From Burkholderiaceae bacterium (lineage in GTDB: Bacteria > Pseudomonadota > Gammaproteobacteria > Burkholderiales > Rhodocyclaceae): a stretch of 45,141 bases of DNA. The notes beneath the pieces are model-generated. The model did no database searches. It was not told the origin of the DNA and saw only the letters and a program-made list of their open reading frames with translations. The stretch spans positions 1 to 45,141 of the forward strand of contig JAIPCT010000021.1 in NCBI GenBank assembly GCA_021738065.1. Direction: 5' to 3'. Positions 1 to 8,781 of this stretch are shown here, piece after piece. Made by a program: the position numbers and the translations under genes. Within the stretch, counting starts at the first letter, position 1; every line of letters starts with the position of its first letter.

Positions 1-52
1 GGAACCCAGGTTCCCCCCGTACCCCCTTCCTATTGGGGCGCAGTAATCGAAA

Positions 53-91
53 CCCCCGACTCTGGAAACAGGGTCGGGGGTTTTGCTTTTT
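53..91 (+). terminator. Rho-independent terminator of an upstream gene
   Basis: A 12-bp stem (one G-U pair) around a GAAA loop, arms 53-64 and 69-80, is followed by TTTTGCTTTTT. It probably ends a gene entering from the left. A short open frame running in from base 2 stops with TAA at 44-46, just before the stem, and could be the last 14 codons of that gene, but this is too short to identify. Confidence 0.8.
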
Positions 92-258
92 GGAACTTTT
101 AGCCCGCCGGACGGCGGGACAGGCTATTATTTCGACGGCACCCGGATCGCTTGGACAATCTCTGTGAGCAATGGCGACGCCGATGGTGAAACCAAAAGCA
201 GATGGAGCACACGCGAACTTGACTGCCGAATCCGCTCACCCGTAAGCACGAGGCCGCC

Positions 259-945
259 ATGAGAGTACTGCTCGCGGAAGACGACCGCATCATCTCCCAA
301 TCGCTGATCGCGGCCTTGCGCAAATCCGGCTACGCTGTGGATCACGCCAACAACGGCGCGGATGCCGACACCGCCCTGCTCTGCCAGCAGTACGATCTAC
401 TGATCCTTGACCTTGGCTTGCCCCGCCTGTCGGGCATCGAGGTATTGAAGCATTTGCGCGCGCGCAAGAACACCATGCCGGTTCTGGTACTTACCGCGCA
501 GGACGGTATCGAAGATCGCGTGCGCGGGCTCGATGCCGGCGCCGACGACTACCTGACCAAGCCCTTTGCCTTGCCGGAACTGTTTGCCCGAGTGCGGGCG
601 CTGACACGGCGCGGCACGGGCAATCCGACACGCATCGAGGTGGGCACCTTGTCCTACGACCAGTCCGAACGCCTGGCGCGCCTCAATGGCGAGATCGTCG
701 AGCTTTCGGCACGCGAACTGGCGTTGTTGGAAATCCTGCTGCTGCGCGCCGGACGCCTGGTGGCGAAAGACCAGTTGGTCGACCAGTTGTGCAGCTGGGG
801 CGAGGAAGTCAGCAACAACGCGATCGAGGTTTATATCCACCGCCTGCGCAAGAAGCTTGAAGCGGGCGGCGCCCGCATCACCACGGTACGCGGTCTCGGC
901 TATTGCCTGGAGAAGCCGGCGGATTCCGCTGAAGGCAAAGCCTGA
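259..945 (+). CDS. OmpR/PhoB-family response regulator (TctD/QseB-like)
   Basis: Cytoplasmic transcription factor of a two-component system, 228 aa, the usual length. The N-terminal receiver domain has the acidic pair E7-D8-D9, phospho-acceptor D51 in LLILDLGLP and the conserved Lys in LTKPFA near residue 101. The C-terminal half (about 130-220) is a winged-helix DNA-binding domain ending in the typical TVRGLGYCLE strand. Its TGA overlaps the ATG of the kinase gene by one base (TGATG), so the two are translationally coupled. The symporter pair lies just downstream on the same strand, which suggests transport genes as targets; that is inference. The family is certain, the regulon is not. Confidence 0.93.
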   Translation: MRVLLAEDDRIISQSLIAALRKSGYAVDHANNGADADTALLCQQYDLLILDLGLPRLSGIEVLKHLRARKNTMPVLVLTAQDGIEDRVRGLDAGADDYLTKPFALPELFARVRALTRRGTGNPTRIEVGTLSYDQSERLARLNGEIVELSARELALLEILLLRAGRLVAKDQLVDQLCSWGEEVSNNAIEVYIHRLRKKLEAGGARITTVRGLGYCLEKPADSAEGKA

Positions 946-2540
946 TGCCGTTCTCGCGTAGCGGCATACTGGGCAGGCACCACACCGGCCCGCAAAGCGA
1001 AACTGACAATCCGCAAAGCGGGAATACCGCTTCCCAGGGCGCGGGAGGCGCCGCGGCCAAGGCCGCCGGCGGTCGCAGCGGCAATCCGTTCGCCAGCTCG
1101 GAATACCCGAATTCACTGTTTGGCGAGATTCTTGACTGGATGCTCGCGCCGCTGCTTCTGTTGTGGCCCATCTCGATCGCCGCCACCAATCACGTTGCCA
1201 GCTTTATTGCCAACCAGCCCTACGATCAGGCCCTGGCCAACAACGTGAATGCCATCGCGCGACTGGTAAAAATCGAAGACGGCCACATCAGCGTCAACTT
1301 GCCGGCATCGGTGCGCACCATACTCCATGCCGACGACATCGATGCGATCTATTACCACGTGGTCGGCCCCAACAGCAAAGTCATCCATGGCGACAGGGAA
1401 ATTCCCTGGCCAAGCCTGCCGGAAACGATAGAAGCGCGAAAGGTTCTGTTTCGCGACGATCGCATCGAGGCAGACAACGTACGTATCGCTTACACCTTCA
1501 TCCCCGTAAAGAGCGGCCTGTCGCCGCTGGTGGTGCAGGTGGCCGAAACCCTGCGCAAGCGCCAGGATCTGGCTTCGCGGATTATCTCTGGCGTGCTGCT
1601 GCCGCAATTTGCCATCATTCCGCTGGCGGTGATTCTGGTCTATCTCGGCCTGACGCGCGGCATCGCGCCATTGCACCGGCTGCGGGAACGCATTCACCGC
1701 CGCCGGCCCACCGATCTTTCGCCAATTGCCGTGCTGCGCGTACCGGACGAAGTCAGGCCCCTGGTCGTCGCCTTCAACGAAATGATGGGGCGCCTGGAAG
1801 AGAACCTGCAGGCACAGCAGCGCTTCATCGCGCAGGCCGCCCACCAGATGCGCACACCGCTGACCGGGCTGAAAACACAGACGGAACTCGCACTTTCGGA
1901 AACCGATCCGGAGCAGATGCGCCACGCGCTGAAATTGATTGCCGAAAGCACCGATCGCACCGTACACATGGTCAATCAGCTGCTGCTGCTGGCGCGCGCC
2001 GAAGCCAGCCACGAGAAGCTGCATCAGGTGGTGTCCCTCGATTTGTCGGCGCTGGCCCGCGATGTCGCCGAGGAATGGGTGGTGCGCGCGCTGGCCAAAA
2101 AAATCGACCTCGGCTTCGAGAGCAGCGGCCCCTTGATGATTGAAGGCGTGCCGCTGTTGTTGCGCGAGTTGCTTGCCAATCTGGTCGATAACGCCATCAA
2201 GTACACCCCGCCGGGGGGCAGCGTCACGCTTCGCGTGCGCGCCACCGATAGCGCCGTGGTTGAAGTCGACGACGATGGAATCGGCATCCCCGTGGAAGAG
2301 CGCGGCAGCATTTTCGATCGCTTTTATCGCGTCCTCGGCACCGACGCCGACGGCAGCGGATTGGGTTTGCCGATTGCCGCCGAGATCGCCGAACTGCATC
2401 AAGCCCGGATTGATCTGTTGACCGGCAGCGCGGGCAAAGGAAGTCTTTTCCGCGTCAGCTTTCCGCTGCGACAGGATACCGAGGATGCCGACGGCGCCCC
2501 GGACGCAGCTGCACATTCCTCGCCCGGCTTTTCTGATTGA
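945..2540 (+). CDS. Membrane sensor histidine kinase (TctE-like)
   Basis: Partner kinase of the preceding regulator, 531 aa. A Gly/Ala/Ser-rich cytoplasmic tail of about 60 residues comes first. It is followed by a membrane segment (MLAPLLLLWPISIAA), a periplasmic sensor region of about 130 residues resembling the 2CSK_N domain of TctE/QseC-type kinases, a second membrane segment near 205-228 and a HAMP-like linker. The dimerisation/phosphoacceptor helix follows with H300 in QAAHQMRTPLTG. The HATPase domain shows the N box (LLANLVDNAIKYTPPGG), DDDGIGIP and GSGLGLPIAAEIA. The overlap with the regulator stop supports the chosen start. TctE homologues sense tricarboxylates, but the ligand here is unknown; the neighbouring symporter suggests a small organic acid. 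Confidence 0.92.
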   Translation: MPFSRSGILGRHHTGPQSETDNPQSGNTASQGAGGAAAKAAGGRSGNPFASSEYPNSLFGEILDWMLAPLLLLWPISIAATNHVASFIANQPYDQALANNVNAIARLVKIEDGHISVNLPASVRTILHADDIDAIYYHVVGPNSKVIHGDREIPWPSLPETIEARKVLFRDDRIEADNVRIAYTFIPVKSGLSPLVVQVAETLRKRQDLASRIISGVLLPQFAIIPLAVILVYLGLTRGIAPLHRLRERIHRRRPTDLSPIAVLRVPDEVRPLVVAFNEMMGRLEENLQAQQRFIAQAAHQMRTPLTGLKTQTELALSETDPEQMRHALKLIAESTDRTVHMVNQLLLLARAEASHEKLHQVVSLDLSALARDVAEEWVVRALAKKIDLGFESSGPLMIEGVPLLLRELLANLVDNAIKYTPPGGSVTLRVRATDSAVVEVDDDGIGIPVEERGSIFDRFYRVLGTDADGSGLGLPIAAEIAELHQARIDLLTGSAGKGSLFRVSFPLRQDTEDADGAPDAAAHSSPGFSD

Positions 2541-2733
2541 CTGTAAGCGGCCTGTCAGGCTTGCCGTTCAACAATGCGGCTAGCGTGGGGTAGTTGGCGT
2601 TCATCCATGGCAATCGCAGCGCCCCGGTAATTCACCGGAGGCGCGAGACCTGCATGATGGTGAATCCGGGAGTGCGTTTCGAGGTCGGCAGACAAAGCCG
2701 ATTGGCCGCGAAACCAGAGACAAGAAAGTCCAC

Positions 2734-2997
2734 ATGCAACTCACCGAGCGGCACAGAAAGTACTGGAACAGCAACTTGAGGATGACGACCATCTTGCTCG
2801 TAGTCTGGTTCGTCGCAACCTTCGCCATGAGCTGGTATGCCCGCGAGCTCAACGAGATCACGCTGATCGGTCCCTTGGGCTTCTACATGTCGGCACAAGG
2901 TTCACTGATCATTTACGTCGCCATCGTCTGGTATTACGCACGCTATATGAACACGCTCGACACCGAGTATGGCGTCGAGGCGGGGGAACCCGACTAG
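2734..2997 (+). CDS. DUF4212 small subunit of an SSS-type symporter
   Basis: Small membrane protein of 87 aa with two predicted transmembrane helices (about 21-42 and 51-73) and the aromatic RKYWNSNLRM start typical of DUF4212 (putative solute:sodium symporter small subunit). Members of this family are encoded directly before a large SSS symporter and are thought to be an accessory subunit. Here the TAG stop shares its G with the GTG start of the symporter, so translation is coupled. A second paralogue with the same arrangement lies at 10601-10855. Substrate cannot be read from the sequence; related systems are annotated as acetate or other carboxylate carriers. Confidence 0.88.
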   Translation: MQLTERHRKYWNSNLRMTTILLVVWFVATFAMSWYARELNEITLIGPLGFYMSAQGSLIIYVAIVWYYARYMNTLDTEYGVEAGEPD

Positions 2998-5114
2998 TGG
3001 GCAGGCAGCAGGTTGTCCAGTCGCAATTCTTTGCGAACTTGAAACGCTACTACGCCTTCTACACCGGAGGATTCATTTCTTTCGTTGTGGTTGTCGGCAT
3101 CCTCGAACAACTCGGCGTGCCGGTAAAGATTCTCGGCTACATCTTTCTGTTCTTCACCATCATCCTGTATGCCGGTATCGGTTTCATGTCCAAGACTGCG
3201 GATGTGGGCGAATACTATGTGGCGGGGCGCAGAGTACCCGCCCTGTTCAACGGCATGGCAACCGGGGCCGACTGGATGTCGGCGGCATCCTTCATCGGAC
3301 TGGCCGGTACGCTGTATCACATGGGCTACGACGGGCTGGCCTTTGTCCTGGGCTGGACCGGCGGCTACTGCCTGGTCGCCCTGCTGCTGGCGCCCTATTT
3401 GCGCAAGTTCGGGCAATTCACGATTCCTGATTTTCTGGGCGCGCGCTTCGGTGGCCATCTGCCGAGGTTCATCGGGATTGTCGCCGCCATAGCGTGTTCA
3501 TTTACCTATGTCATCGCGCAGATCTACGGCGTCGGCATCATCACCTCGCGCTTTACCGGCCTCGAATTCCAGGTCGGGGTTTTCGTCGGGCTTTCCGGAA
3601 TTCTGGTGTGCTCCTTCCTCGGCGGCATGAAGGCGGTGACCTGGACCCAGGTCGCCCAGTACATCATCCTGATCACGGCCTACATGATCCCGGTGGTGTG
3701 GCTGGCGGTGAAACATACCGGTGTGCCGATTCCGCAAATCGCCGCCTATACCTCGGCCCTGCCCAAGGTCACGGCCCTGGAGATCGAGTTGAACGACAAG
3801 ACGACGGTCAAAGGTGCCCGTGAGGAATCGGTGCGTGCAATATTTCGCCAGCATGCCGCGGAGGCCGACGCGAAGCTGAAAGGCCTGGCCGCCGACGGCG
3901 CGCGCTTCCTCGCCGTCGAAAAGGAAAAACTCATTGACGACGCAGCCAGGCTGCAGGCTTCGCCCATGGCCGACCCGAGAACGGTCGATGCCGCCGAACG
4001 GACGGTCAGGGAGTTTCCACGCAGCGTCGAAGCGGCAAGAGAGGAATGGACGGCGGAAGCCGCGATGGTCGACCGCGCCGCACCCATCAAGCCCCATGCC
4101 GAAGCCTTCGCCGTCAGTGGTGAGACGCCGGAAGAGGTCGAGGCAAATCGCGCGATCGCCAAAAAGAACTTTCTCGCCCTGGTCGCCTGCCTGATGATCG
4201 GAACGGCGGCGCTGCCGCATATCCTGATGCGTTACTACACGACGCCCTCAGTTCAGGAGGCGCGCGTTTCGGTGTTCTGGTCGATGTTTTTCATATTCCT
4301 GCTCTACGTTACTGCGCCGGCGCTGGCCATCCTGGCCAAGTTCGAGGTGTATAGCCAGCTGGTGGGATCGAGTTTCAGCTCGCTACCGGCCTGGGTCAGC
4401 AACTGGGCCGCGGTTGACAAGACGCTGATGAACATCGCCGACATCAACAAGGACGGCATCGTGCAACTGGCCGAAATCGTCATTGGCGGCGATCTGATTG
4501 TTCTGGCAACTCCCGAGATCGCCGGCTTGCCCTATGTGATCTCGGGCTTGGTGGCTGCCGGCGGTCTTGCCGCGGCGCTGTCGGCGGCCGACGGCCTGCT
4601 GCTGACGATAGCCAACGCCATGTCGCACGACCTGTACTACAAGATGATCGACCCGCACGCATCGACGATGCGGCGTCTCGCCGTATCGAAGGGACTGCTG
4701 CTCGCCGTCGCCCTGCTGGCGGCCTACGTCACCAGCCTGAAACCGGGCAACATCCTGTTCCTGGTCGGCGCCGCCTTTTCGCTGGCGGCCTCGGGGTTTT
4801 TCCCGGCGCTGGTGGCAGGCATCTTCTGGAAACGGGCGAACTGGCTGGGGGCGGTGCTCGGCATGAGTCTGGGATTGGGCGTTTGCGCTTATTATATGTA
4901 CCTGACCTATCCCTTCTTCGGCGTCAATGCGCCGAAATGGTGGGACATCAACCCGATCGCATCCGGCACCTTCGGCATTCCGGCAGGCTTCCTCGGTGTC
5001 ATCATCGGCAGCCTGATCTCGCCGGCGCCGAGCAGGGAGATTCAGGATATGGTCGACCACGTGCGCTATCCAAGTTTCGATACATCTATTTCGTCAGGAA
5101 TCAGGGCTCGCTAA
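2997..5114 (+). CDS. Sodium:solute symporter, SSS family (VC_2705/ActP-like), with long hydrophilic insert
   Basis: Large inner-membrane sodium-coupled symporter, 705 aa. The core follows the ActP/VC_2705 pattern: GEYYVAGRRVPALFNGMATGADWMSAASF in the first helices, TWTQVAQYIILITAYMIP, GTAALPHILMRYYT and VAAGGLAAALSAADGLLLTI. Two features make it longer than its paralogue at 8782-10590 (602 aa). One is a strongly charged, alanine-rich, probably helical insert at about 255-390. The other, shared by both, is an EF-hand-like loop, here D482 to E493. The GTG start overlaps the DUF4212 stop and is preferred because no better internal start exists. Likely substrate is a short carboxylate (inference from family). 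A strong terminator follows. Confidence 0.9.
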   Translation: MGRQQVVQSQFFANLKRYYAFYTGGFISFVVVVGILEQLGVPVKILGYIFLFFTIILYAGIGFMSKTADVGEYYVAGRRVPALFNGMATGADWMSAASFIGLAGTLYHMGYDGLAFVLGWTGGYCLVALLLAPYLRKFGQFTIPDFLGARFGGHLPRFIGIVAAIACSFTYVIAQIYGVGIITSRFTGLEFQVGVFVGLSGILVCSFLGGMKAVTWTQVAQYIILITAYMIPVVWLAVKHTGVPIPQIAAYTSALPKVTALEIELNDKTTVKGAREESVRAIFRQHAAEADAKLKGLAADGARFLAVEKEKLIDDAARLQASPMADPRTVDAAERTVREFPRSVEAAREEWTAEAAMVDRAAPIKPHAEAFAVSGETPEEVEANRAIAKKNFLALVACLMIGTAALPHILMRYYTTPSVQEARVSVFWSMFFIFLLYVTAPALAILAKFEVYSQLVGSSFSSLPAWVSNWAAVDKTLMNIADINKDGIVQLAEIVIGGDLIVLATPEIAGLPYVISGLVAAGGLAAALSAADGLLLTIANAMSHDLYYKMIDPHASTMRRLAVSKGLLLAVALLAAYVTSLKPGNILFLVGAAFSLAASGFFPALVAGIFWKRANWLGAVLGMSLGLGVCAYYMYLTYPFFGVNAPKWWDINPIASGTFGIPAGFLGVIIGSLISPAPSREIQDMVDHVRYPSFDTSISSGIRAR

Positions 5115-5170
5115 GAAAGCTGTTGGAGGAGGAGAAGAAGGGCAAAGGGAGAATACCCGCCCGAGTTGAC

Positions 5171-5204
5171 CCGGTTCGTGGTTGTCCACGGACCGGTTTT
5201 TTTT
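5171..5204 (+). terminator. Rho-independent terminator of the symporter operon
   Basis: Arms 5171-5181 and 5186-5196 pair over 11 bp (one G-U) around a TTGT loop and are followed by eight T residues. It lies 57 bases after the symporter stop codon and ends the regulator/kinase/symporter run. Confidence 0.9.
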
Positions 5205-5232
5205 GGCCGATTGCCGCATCGGGCCGCGCATC

Positions 5233-5255
5233 GGCGTCCCGCCAGCGCCGACTTT
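5233..5255 (-). repeat. Copy of dispersed GTCGGCGCTGG element (15-mer exact, 20/23 overall)
   Basis: Read on the minus strand this has the exact 15-mer AAAGTCGGCGCTGGC found at four other places. The following eight bases differ from the main copies (GGGACGCC). It lies in the gap between the symporter terminator and the end of the TPR gene. Confidence 0.7.
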
Positions 5256-5292
5256 TACGCCATGCCGAGCGCGGCATTTGGAACCTTTGCGC

Positions 5293-5883
5293 TCAGAATG
5301 GAAGTGCGGGAATGAGTTCCAGCAGATCGGCGCGCTCGGTGTCTTGCGCGAGTTTCCTCGCCCGCTTGGGCTCGAATTCGACCAGACGCCTGACGATGCG
5401 GCCTACCTCCTCGGGGCGCTTGGCATGATGATAGGCCATGCCCAATTGATAGTAGCCCTCGCCATTCATGGGTTGCAAAGCCACCGCGCTTTCCAGTGCC
5501 GCCGCCGCCTCGGCATGCTGGCCCAAGCGCGCATGGGCGAGTCCCATGCCATACCATGCCCGATCCTGACCCGGCACCAGACGCACGGCTTCACGGAACG
5601 CACCGATTGCCTGCGCCGGTCGTTCTGCGCGCTCGCGCACAAATCCGAGGTTGAACCAACTGGCGCCATCATCCGGCGTCAGCTTCAGCACGGACTCGAA
5701 CCATTTTTCTGCCTGGTCGAACTGTTGCCGTGCCGCGGCAATGGCCGCCAGATTCCGTGCCGACCTGGCATCCAGCGGGTCCAAAAGAAAGGCAACACGG
5801 TAAGCCGCGACGGCACGATCTTCCAGACCGAGGAAATGGAAAACCCAGCCCCGGGCATAATGCCGCCAGTAGTCGAATTTCAT
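5293..5883 (-). CDS. Tetratricopeptide repeat protein
   Basis: A 196-aa soluble protein made almost entirely of TPR units: repeats such as WFNLGFVRERAERPAQAIGAF, AWYGMGLAHARLGQHAEAAAA and GYYQLGMAYHHAKRPEEVGRI recur at 34-residue spacing, with A/G at the helix-packing positions. No signal peptide or enzymatic domain is seen, so a protein-protein scaffold role is likely. The gene is divergent from the small membrane protein at 5922 with only 38 bases between starts, so the two promoters must overlap. Start is the first ATG before the first helix (MKFDYWRHYARGWVFHFLG). A specific function is not recognisable. Confidence 0.8.
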   Translation of the reverse strand: MKFDYWRHYARGWVFHFLGLEDRAVAAYRVAFLLDPLDARSARNLAAIAAARQQFDQAEKWFESVLKLTPDDGASWFNLGFVRERAERPAQAIGAFREAVRLVPGQDRAWYGMGLAHARLGQHAEAAAALESAVALQPMNGEGYYQLGMAYHHAKRPEEVGRIVRRLVEFEPKRARKLAQDTERADLLELIPALPF

Positions 5884-5921
5884 GAGTTCGGCCGACCCGA
5901 CAAAGGGACCAGAAACATACC

Positions 5922-6227
5922 ATGAGCCACCCTGAGCTGCTGATTCTTTCCGCGTTGCGGGCCTTGGCCGAGATTGCGCTATGGTGCCTGCTCGGTCGCG
6001 GGGTTCTGGCGCTGCTGACGGGACATCGCCGGCACGACAACACCGTCTATCGAGTATTCGTCATTCTCACGGCGCCGGTGCTGAAAGCTGTACGCTGGAT
6101 TTCCCCCCCACAAATCCTGGACCGGCACCTGCCCTATGCAGCGGGCTTTCTTTTGTTCTGGCTCTGGATCGGCTTGGCCTATCTGCGCGGCGTCTACTGC
6201 CAAACCAACATGCTGACATGTGTCTGA
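5922..6227 (+). CDS. Small integral membrane protein, unknown function
   Basis: 101 aa with hydrophobic segments at about 8-33, 44-60 and 70-92, so two or three membrane helices. Between them lies a basic, Pro-containing loop (TGHRRHDNTVYR, VRWISPPQILDRHLP). The order helix, basic loop, PP-x-I/L, helix loosely resembles YggT-type proteins, but I cannot assign it to that family. It ends with two cysteines (YCQTNMLTCV). It is divergent from the TPR gene and precedes the cNMP/CBS protein by about 110 bases. Treated as hypothetical but probably real, because its hydrophobic pattern is regular and the frame fills the gap. Confidence 0.6.
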   Translation: MSHPELLILSALRALAEIALWCLLGRGVLALLTGHRRHDNTVYRVFVILTAPVLKAVRWISPPQILDRHLPYAAGFLLFWLWIGLAYLRGVYCQTNMLTCV

Positions 6228-6336
6228 GGCCAAGCTCGAGACGACCGGGCCCTGGCGCGCTCTCCCGACGACATCGGCGCCGCACCCGCCGGGTCATTTA
6301 AAATAGGGCTTCGCCACTCTGAGTTGCCCGAACCCG

Positions 6337-8217
6337 ATGACGACCCCGCTCCCTTCCGAGAATCTCCGCCGCTACCCGCCGTTCGACCGCTTCGAACCCG
6401 AGGCGCTGAGCTATCTCGACAGCCAGCTCACGTCGGCCAAATTTCCCGCCAAGACTGTGTTGATATCGCCGGAAAAGGGCGAGCCGCAGTCGATGTTCAT
6501 CGTGACGCGAGGCAGGGTGCAGGCCTCGGATGCCGATGCCAAGGGCGATGTCGATCTGACACTCTCGGTAGGGGAGTGCTTTCCGATTGGCGCCCTGTCC
6601 GGATACCGCGTTTCGGCGAACATCTATACGGCCGTCACCGAACTCGAGGTCTACTTGCTGCCGGCCGCGAGTTTTCACCGACTGATGACGATCAGCCCGG
6701 AATTCAGCCGCTATTGCAGCGGCTACCTGGCGACTCTGGTCAACCAGTCCCGGCAGCAGCTGCAGGCCTACTTTGCGCAACAGGCCAGCGAACAGCAATC
6801 GCTGAATACGCCACTCCACGCCCTGATCAAGCGCGCGCCGATATCCGTCACTTCCACCGCGAGCATTCAGCAAGCGGTCGAGACCATGGGCGAACACAAA
6901 GTCGGCTCCGTGATTGTCATCGACGCGCACGGTGCGCCGATCGGCCTGATGACCCAGTCGGATGTGGTGCGCCGCATCGTGCTGGGTCGAGCGCCTCTGG
7001 AAAATCCCATCACCGATGTCATGTCGATCGAACCAGCGACGCTGCCCGATTCGGCGAGCGCCTATGACGCCATGTTCGCCATGGCGTCCCGCGGTATTCG
7101 CCACTTGTTGCTGGTCGACGAAGCAGGGCGACTCTCGGGCATCATCTCGGAGCGGGATCTGTTCGCCCTGCAACGGGTGAACCTGGGCCAGGTACGACGT
7201 GCCATTGAATCGGCTGAGTCCATCGACGCTCTGAAAATGGCATTGCACGACGTACAGCAATCCGCCTTCAACATGCTGGCGCAGGGAGTGGGAGCGGAGC
7301 AGCTGACCCAATTCATCTCGGCCCTCAACGACGCAGTCACCGAACGCGTTCTTGCCTTCAGCCTGCGCCGGCACGAACTGGACGACATCGAGTGGAGCTG
7401 GCTCGCCTTCGGTTCGGAGGGTCGCGAAGAGCAGACACTGTACACCGATCAGGACAACGGCATCGTGTTCGTCAAGCCGGTCGACGGCGATATTACGGCT
7501 GCCCGCGCGCGACTGCTGGCGTTTGCCAAGGAAGTCACCATCGATCTCGACCGTTGCGGCTTCCCGCTATGCAAAGGCAACATCATGGCCAGCAATCCGG
7601 AATGGTGCCTGACGCTGGACGAATGGAAGGCAAAATTCTCGGGCTGGATAGCGAGCCCGCAACCGAAGGCTTTGCTCAACGCCACGATATTTTTCGATTT
7701 CCGCCCACTTCACGGCGCACGTGAGTTGGCGCAGCGGATGCACAAGCACTTGTTCGAGTTAAGCGTTCCGGATTCGGCCTTTCAGCGCATGCTCGCCGCC
7801 AACGCGCTGACGGCGACTCCGCCACTGGGAATGATCCGCGATTTCGTGGTCGAATCCGACGAGCAAGGCAATGCCTTCATCGACCTGAAAAAATCCGGGG
7901 CGCGCCTGTTTGTCGACTCGGCGCGCGTGCTGGCGCTGGCCCATGGCGTCGATGCCGCCTCAACGGTAAAGCGGCTGCGCCGCACGGCAAAACTCAAGGG
8001 CGCTGCCGGAGACGAGGTCGAAGCGCTGATCGACGCCTTCAATTTCATCCAGTTGCTGCGTCTGCGCCACCAGCACCTGGAAGTCGGCCAGGGCAGGCCC
8101 GGGGACAATCGCATCTTCATCGGTCGCCTGAACCAGCTCGATCGACGCATCCTCAAGGAGGCCTTCCGTCAGGCGAAAAAGCTGCAGCAGCGGATCAAGA
8201 TGAACTACCAGCTCTAG
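6337..8217 (+). CDS. cNMP-binding / CBS-pair / DUF294 nucleotidyltransferase-like protein
   Basis: Cytoplasmic multidomain signalling protein, 626 aa. Residues about 15-130 form a cyclic-nucleotide-binding fold (SMFIVTRGRVQAS, LSVGECFPIGALSG). About 160-285 is a CBS pair (QAVETMGEHKVGSVIVID, GLMTQSDVVRRIV, IRHLLLVDEAGRLSGIISERDLF). About 310-470 is the DUF294 nucleotidyltransferase domain with FGSEGREEQTLYTDQDNGIV, which retains the GS-x-GR-x-EQ and TDQDN motifs of GlnD/GlnE-like enzymes. The C-terminal helical part is the DUF294_C region. Proteins of this architecture are commonly encoded next to DUF4212/SSS symporters, and here the gene lies between two such pairs. A role in adenylyl- or uridylyl-type control of transport is inference; no target is known from sequence. 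Confidence 0.9.
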   Translation: MTTPLPSENLRRYPPFDRFEPEALSYLDSQLTSAKFPAKTVLISPEKGEPQSMFIVTRGRVQASDADAKGDVDLTLSVGECFPIGALSGYRVSANIYTAVTELEVYLLPAASFHRLMTISPEFSRYCSGYLATLVNQSRQQLQAYFAQQASEQQSLNTPLHALIKRAPISVTSTASIQQAVETMGEHKVGSVIVIDAHGAPIGLMTQSDVVRRIVLGRAPLENPITDVMSIEPATLPDSASAYDAMFAMASRGIRHLLLVDEAGRLSGIISERDLFALQRVNLGQVRRAIESAESIDALKMALHDVQQSAFNMLAQGVGAEQLTQFISALNDAVTERVLAFSLRRHELDDIEWSWLAFGSEGREEQTLYTDQDNGIVFVKPVDGDITAARARLLAFAKEVTIDLDRCGFPLCKGNIMASNPEWCLTLDEWKAKFSGWIASPQPKALLNATIFFDFRPLHGARELAQRMHKHLFELSVPDSAFQRMLAANALTATPPLGMIRDFVVESDEQGNAFIDLKKSGARLFVDSARVLALAHGVDAASTVKRLRRTAKLKGAAGDEVEALIDAFNFIQLLRLRHQHLEVGQGRPGDNRIFIGRLNQLDRRILKEAFRQAKKLQQRIKMNYQL

Positions 8218-8255
8218 CGGACACCCGTTTCAATACCGCGACTGGACGTAACGCC

Positions 8256-8636
8256 CTATTTTTTCTTCGAGCCCGCGGCAGCGGGCTTTTTGCTGGCCTG
8301 CAGGACAAAATGTGCCTGCCGGCTCAGGATGAAATCGAAAATGAACTTCATCCAGATGGTTGATCCGGCGATCGCCGACCAGGTTTCGTAGGCCATCTGA
8401 CCGGAAACGATGCCGAGTATCACCCCGACGATGATCGCCCCGCCGATCAAATTGATCGCCGCGGCATAGGGAGCATATTTCTGCGGATTCGATGGCGGCT
8501 CTCCGCGTTTGAGCGCGACTTCGGAGAAATCACGTCGATAAACAATTCTCCAGGCGCGCCGCAACCAGAAAAACGTGATCGGGAAAAGTGCCAGAAACAA
8601 GATCCAGGAAATGGCAACACTGACATTAAAAACCAT
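8256..8636 (-). CDS. Hypothetical membrane protein with lysine-rich tail
   Basis: 126 aa if started at the ATG at 8636, which is preceded by a good Shine-Dalgarno (AGAGAGG, about 8 bases upstream); a longer frame to 8744 has no such site and begins with a low-complexity basic stretch. Membrane segments at about 4-24 and 55-78, possibly a third near 88-108, and a C-terminal KKPAAAGSKKK. It lies downstream of the second symporter on the same strand but beyond that operon's terminator, and converges with the DUF294 gene. No family recognised. Confidence 0.7.
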   Translation of the reverse strand: MVFNVSVAISWILFLALFPITFFWLRRAWRIVYRRDFSEVALKRGEPPSNPQKYAPYAAAINLIGGAIIVGVILGIVSGQMAYETWSAIAGSTIWMKFIFDFILSRQAHFVLQASKKPAAAGSKKK

Positions 8637-8683
8637 CTGCAATCCTCTCTGCGCTACCGGGCGACACAGTGTAGTCCACCCGG

Positions 8684-8720
8684 AAACAAAACGGCCCCGC
8701 CGGAATAACCAGCGAGGCCG
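8684..8720 (-). terminator. Rho-independent terminator of the second symporter operon
   Basis: Read on the minus strand, 12-bp arms (8709-8720 and 8692-8703, two G-U pairs) enclose a TTATT loop and are followed by TTTTGTTT. It sits about 60 bases past the symporter stop. Confidence 0.85.
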
Positions 8721-8781
8721 GGGAAACAGGCTGCCGGCGGACACGCCGCGCGGCAGTCGGGGACGAGCCCCTCAGTACAGC

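Noticed and set aside
1113..2516. 467-codon minus-strand open frame
   Set aside because: Antisense to the sensor kinase, whose motifs are unambiguous; a codon-bias shadow.
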